21,301 nt of DNA, taken from assembly GCA_958430865.1 (NCBI GenBank), contig CAUDNR010000728.1:4283-25583 (forward strand). The letters are read 5' to 3'. The notes under the pieces were generated by a model. That model saw nothing but the letters and a program-made list of their open reading frames with translations, had not been told where the DNA came from and did not search any database. The DNA comes from Entrophospora sp. SA101 (taxonomy: Eukaryota; Glomeromycota; Glomeromycetes; Entrophosporales; Entrophosporaceae). The stretch's first letter is position 1. Every line of letters begins with the position of its first letter. The translations under genes and the position numbers were made by a program. This document shows, piece after piece, positions 18,401 through 21,301 of the stretch.

Positions 18401-19045
18401 AAAATGGTACTTAATGCATGGATTCATGCCAATACAAGAATACATCAAGAAAATCCAACATGCATTAACATTTCATGTGAAACTGCACAGAAAAATGAAT
18501 TTTATCGTATCAAATTTTCTAGTACGACTGATGCAATACTATTTCATTCAAGTTTAATGAAAGTAAAACAATATGATAAAGAATTAAGTCCAGTGACGAA
18601 TCAGACAAATCAAGGATTTATGTCACGATCATCATCATTACAAGGTATAGCTACAAGAACAACATCTGTTGTGGTAGATCGACAACAAAAGGTACATGAA
18701 TCAGAACAACAAGTTTCACAAGTGATGGAATCAAAATGTCGTCTATTTTTACAAAACGATCATGGTGTATGGACGAACCTTGGTTGGGGACAGATGAAAA
18801 TATCATTGGAAACGCCATCATATCGTAAAAGAATTGTTGTGAACTCGGATAAACAAAAAACAAAATTAATTGATTCAATTATTTGGGAAGGTGGTGTAGA
18901 GAGGGTTGGTAAGGCCGGTGTGGCCATCACTATAAATAGTACTAACAACGCTACCAATAGAGCTATTTATATGTTACAAATGAAAGATGAAAAAACTGCC
19001 ATTAAAACCTGTGATATTATGAAAAATAAACAACCAAATTTATAA
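15500..19045 (+). CDS. Dbl-family RhoGEF (DH-PH), nine visible exons, 5' incomplete
   Basis: Activator of Rho-type GTPases, expected at the cell cortex in polarity and wall growth. Exons: 15500-15664, 15731-15835, 15926-15985, 16067-16174, 16250-16342, 16422-17225, 17318-17597, 17685-17801, 17880-19045. Introns are 66-92 nt and GT..AG, and frame is kept at every join: 965 aa from the first visible residue. After a Pro/Ser-rich lead, the DH domain runs from about residue 34 (ALSDLIESEKVYVSDLKTIL) to about 210. It includes the helix PIYRLYYYKKFYLRLLKST, which aligns by spacing with the usual P-VQR-PRY-LLL-LLK-T core but is poorly conserved. Residues 215-430 are Ser/Thr/Pro-rich. A PH domain follows (about 446-580, with HDIVIEI, LEVHLFILTDLILIC), then a Ser-rich linker, a second PH-like module (about 710-808, CEVESWHDNDWKPL) and a conserved C-terminal domain (about 860-965, CRLFLQNDHGVWTNLGWGQM). 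The last seems shared with fungal RhoGEF or PH proteins; this is from memory. Confidence 0.85.
16746..16793 (+). repeat. 18-bp coding repeat (TPNTPS) in the RhoGEF spacer
   Basis: ACACCTAATACGCCTAGT and variants repeat about 2.7 times and encode the peptide TPNTPS. They lie in the disordered DH-PH spacer, where copy-number change would be tolerated. Confidence 0.85.
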
Positions 19046-19710
19046 TAATTTTATTTTGCTTATAGGAGATGGATGAGATAGATTGTAGATTATATTAACA
19101 TCATATTTAATAATATTTATTTTATATACATTTACCTATTTTTTTTAATATAGACAGCTAACCAATATCATTTGTATACATTATCTGTACAAACAAAAAT
19201 TACATACATTAATTATTATTATAAATTGGAAATTTTTTAGAGAAAATAGAGGGGGTGGGTAATAATAAAAACAAATAAAGAAAACTTAATATTTTAATTT
19301 ATTGCTCTTATTTCTATGGATAAACAAACGGATCCAATCTATTTTTTTAAAAAAAAAAGAAAAAAATTAACAATTATTTTTTTTTTTTTTGTAGAATTAA
19401 ATAATTTTATTTTTTTATCATTCAGAAGTAAAATTATCATCTGTTTTTTTTTATTTTCAGAGAGATTCCCAACTTTACTAAAATTGTCATCATCATGATA
19501 CTATATAGAAATAATTATTTAAGCTTACTTTTTTAAAAGAACATATCTATTCTCGTATCAAATTTAAAAGATTGAAAAAAAAAAATCAAGGGCAGAGTGT
19601 AGTCATGTGATTTTATATAATGATCGACGAAAATAAAATAAGGGGGGCTGATTCCACACATCCCCAAAATTTTAGTGATCAACATTTAACAAATTTCAAC
19701 CAATAAAAAA
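19046..19710. other. 3' flank of the RhoGEF gene
   Basis: AT-rich, with AATAATATTTATT-type and AATAAAG (about 19274) sequences suited to polyadenylation. Short open frames are translated homopolymer runs. I see no gene. Confidence 0.5.
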
Positions 19711-19863
19711 AGAGAATTATTATTCGCGCCTCCCATTTTTGTTATTCGCACCCATTCTGTGACTAAGTGTAGTAATGTGACCAATGAATGGCTTTAAAAT
19801 GTGATGATTTTATTGTTTCATCTTTGTCTTAGTCACAGGAGGGGTGCGAATAACAATTCCCTA
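19711..19863. mobile_element. fold-back MITE of about 150 bp
   Basis: TTGTTATTCGCACCCATTCT... (19739-19767) pairs with 19828-19856 over 29 bp with two mismatches, with a 60-bp loop. A second, degraded copy of the arm start (GAATTATTATTCGCGCCTCC) lies just outside on the left at about 19713-19733, and the right arm is preceded by GGGAATTG on its own strand. So the full element probably starts near 19711 and ends near 19863. It encodes nothing. Confidence 0.7.
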
Positions 19864-20084
19864 AAATAATAATAATAATAATAAAATTTGAAACAAGTTT
19901 ATGTACAGATGCATGTTGCTCCAATCGAATTATTATTAAAAAATCATATAGTTCAAAACAGCCTATATGCATATTTTATATGTTTAAAAGGTCAAATACC
20001 ATCACTAGATGAAATTATTTGTTCGATCTCTTTGTTGGTAATGATGGTAAAATAATGTTCTATAAGAATTTTTTTTTTGATAAT

Positions 20085-20320
20085 TGCGTAACAAGCATCA
20101 GATAGATTGTTTAATTAAAGAATCAGTGTTTCTGAAAGGAGTAATAAAAGCACCAATTAATTCTTAATATAACTAATCTGATAAAATAATGCTTTCCTTG
20201 ATTGTCACATAATGTTCGCTATCAGATAGATTGTCTAATTGTAGACAGGGGTTTTTTCTGAAAAAGAGAATATTAATTGATTAATTCTTAATATTATAAA
20301 ATAATATTATATTTACTGTT
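20085..20320 (+). repeat. imperfect tandem duplication, period 124 bp
   Basis: ATCAGATAGATTGT starts at 20097 and again at 20221. In both copies it is followed by TAATT, then TTTCTGAAA, then ATTAATTCTTAATAT, then AAAATAAT. Divergence is moderate. Confidence 0.75.
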
Positions 20321-20349
20321 TAATATATATGCTGATCCATTAATTATGG

Positions 20350-20645
20350 GATGCTGGAAAAGAACAGGGATAGACAGGTGTCGCTTGAACCCATCACCCG
20401 TCTTTTTGGTCCATTATGTTAGAAATGATGGTATGGGTATTCTGCAAAATAATGTAAAAAAGGACGGTAACAGATGTGGCATGGTGAAGGCACAGAAACA
20501 TGTCCCATGTCCTTTTCTATTATTCATGGGCAAATCTTGAAAAGGACGGGTGAAAAAAAGGATGTGTTACTGTGCCATTGCCACCTGTCCCACTGCTCCT
20601 TTTATTATTTGTGGGCAAACCATGAAGTGGACAGACAAAAAGTGT
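20350..20645. repeat. cluster of AAAAGGACAGG-type direct and inverted repeats
   Basis: TGTCCCA..GxCCTTTTxTATTATT.xTGGGCAAA..TGAAxxGGAC occurs at 20501-20557 and again at 20586-20641 (period 85). The core AAAAGGAC and its inverse GTCCTTTT recur at about 20459, 20509 and 20539. The region is less AT-rich than its flanks and looks like a small repeat element. Confidence 0.65.
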
Positions 20646-20837
20646 TTGTCATAATATATTTTTAGTAAACTGGCTGCAAAATCATAATTTCCCATCTCTA
20701 TTTGTTCCTTATCTAAAGTCTTGATTTTTATTTTTTATTATACAATTGTGGCTAAAACTTATGTAAAATCAAAATAATGAACACAAATCATAATAGATAA
20801 TAAATAAGCTAATTAAAATATATAATATAATCGGATA
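20646..20837. other. spacer between repeat copies
   Basis: AT-rich with no coding signal and no recognised repeat. Confidence 0.5.
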
Positions 20838-20895
20838 CATGAAAAGGACAGGAAACGGGTAGGTGTGGCTTGAACCCATCCTCATCCTTTTCATT
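20838..20895. repeat. fold-back copy of the 20.35 kb repeat
   Basis: ATGAAAAGGACAGG...ACGGGTAGGTGTGGCTTGAACCCATCCTCATCCTTTTCAT folds back on itself with arms of about 20 bp. The part GACAGG....GGTGT.GCTTGAACCCATC matches 20361-20392, in the same orientation and about 480 bp away. Confidence 0.65.
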
Positions 20896-21030
20896 TTGTA
20901 TTATTATATTAAGGGTAGAGACCTCCTTATAAATGATTTTCATCATAGAAAATGTCCACAAAATTTAATGATCTGCACTACATTTCAATACAATATTTAT
21001 AGTAAATAGCAAAATTATTAATAAAAATAT

Positions 21031-21144
21031 TTATTTTTGTCGAGAACAAAATAACGTTTCCCAATTTTCTTGCATTATCACTGCAGTAGCACCTTCGATT
21101 GAAAGATCCACCTGTATATTAAGTAGATTCGATGGCTTAACACA
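21031..21144 (-). pseudogene. 3' end of a minus-strand gene or gene remnant, unrecognised
   Basis: Open for 37 codons to a TAA at 21033-21031, reading CVKPSNLLNIQVDLSIEGAT then AVIMQENWETLFCSRQK-stop, which has strong protein character for its length. Upstream, a different frame from about 21250 (ISAYLFINSKLPSDYSILNM) also looks like protein and overlaps it. That suggests a frameshift near 21110-21140, or an intron ending at the AATATACAG at about 21115. The gene body would lie beyond the window. I recognise no domain. Confidence 0.35.
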
Positions 21145-21301
21145 TTATGCACTGTATTAAGATTATTTTTCATATTTAATATACTATAATCAGATGGTAA
21201 CTTGGAGTTAATGAATAAATATGCGGAGATTGTATTTTTTATATTTAATTTACACAATATCATTACTTATTACATACTGATATTGTTGTTATTATTATAT
21301 T

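Noticed and set aside
20860..20885. Possible tRNA gene (T-arm-like GGTTCAAGC on the minus strand)
   Set aside because: No acceptor stem, D-arm or anticodon arm can be drawn around it. The pairing present is a simple fold-back.
1..21301. CRISPR array, bacterial operon or prophage
   Set aside because: No spaced identical direct repeats of CRISPR type, no ribosome-binding-site-led gene strings, and clear spliceosomal introns show eukaryotic DNA.

Overview
The window looks like nuclear DNA of an early-diverging fungus, most likely an arbuscular mycorrhizal fungus (Glomeromycotina, Rhizophagus-like). The base composition is very AT-rich. Introns are short (66-92 nt) with GT..AG borders. A Zn2Cys6 regulator and a Dbl-family RhoGEF are both typical of fungi, and the spaces between genes are large and full of decayed mobile DNA. 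The genus is an inference from overall character; no sequence was searched.

Three spliced protein genes are well supported. (1) A Zn2Cys6 (Gal4-type) transcription factor on the minus strand, 8233-9248, two exons, 308 aa. (2) A small secreted or surface-anchored Ser/Thr-rich protein on the minus strand, 10768-11614, two exons, 254 aa, whose first exon is essentially a signal peptide. (3) A large Rho guanine-nucleotide exchange factor on the plus strand, 15500-19045, nine visible exons, at least 965 aa. It has a DH domain, a ~215-residue Ser/Thr/Pro-rich spacer, a PH domain, a second PH-like module and a conserved C-terminal domain. Its first exon is unresolved: a coding-looking segment at 15312-15423 is one nucleotide out of phase with it.

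The left 8 kb is a graveyard of mobile elements. It holds a decayed minus-strand ORF (480-1010), an imperfect ~180-200 bp tandem array (2110-2715), a truncated RING-finger gene (2767-3103) ending at the edge of a ~710 bp inverted-repeat element (3109-3819), and a 1.19 kb element (4804-5991). That last element has near-identical ~70 bp terminal inverted repeats, is flanked by TA, and carries a broken 3' fragment of a Helitron/PIF1-type helicase. A 17-bp inverted pair at 1573-1589 and 4067-4083 brackets much of this block.

Between 12.2 and 13.6 kb is a decayed, unrecognised minus-strand gene. The right end (19.05-21.3 kb) has no intact gene, but it contains a fold-back element, two families of local direct repeats and the apparent 3' end of another decayed minus-strand gene.

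The three intact genes do not form a pathway. Transcription regulation, the cell surface and Rho-controlled polarity are ordinary unlinked eukaryotic functions.
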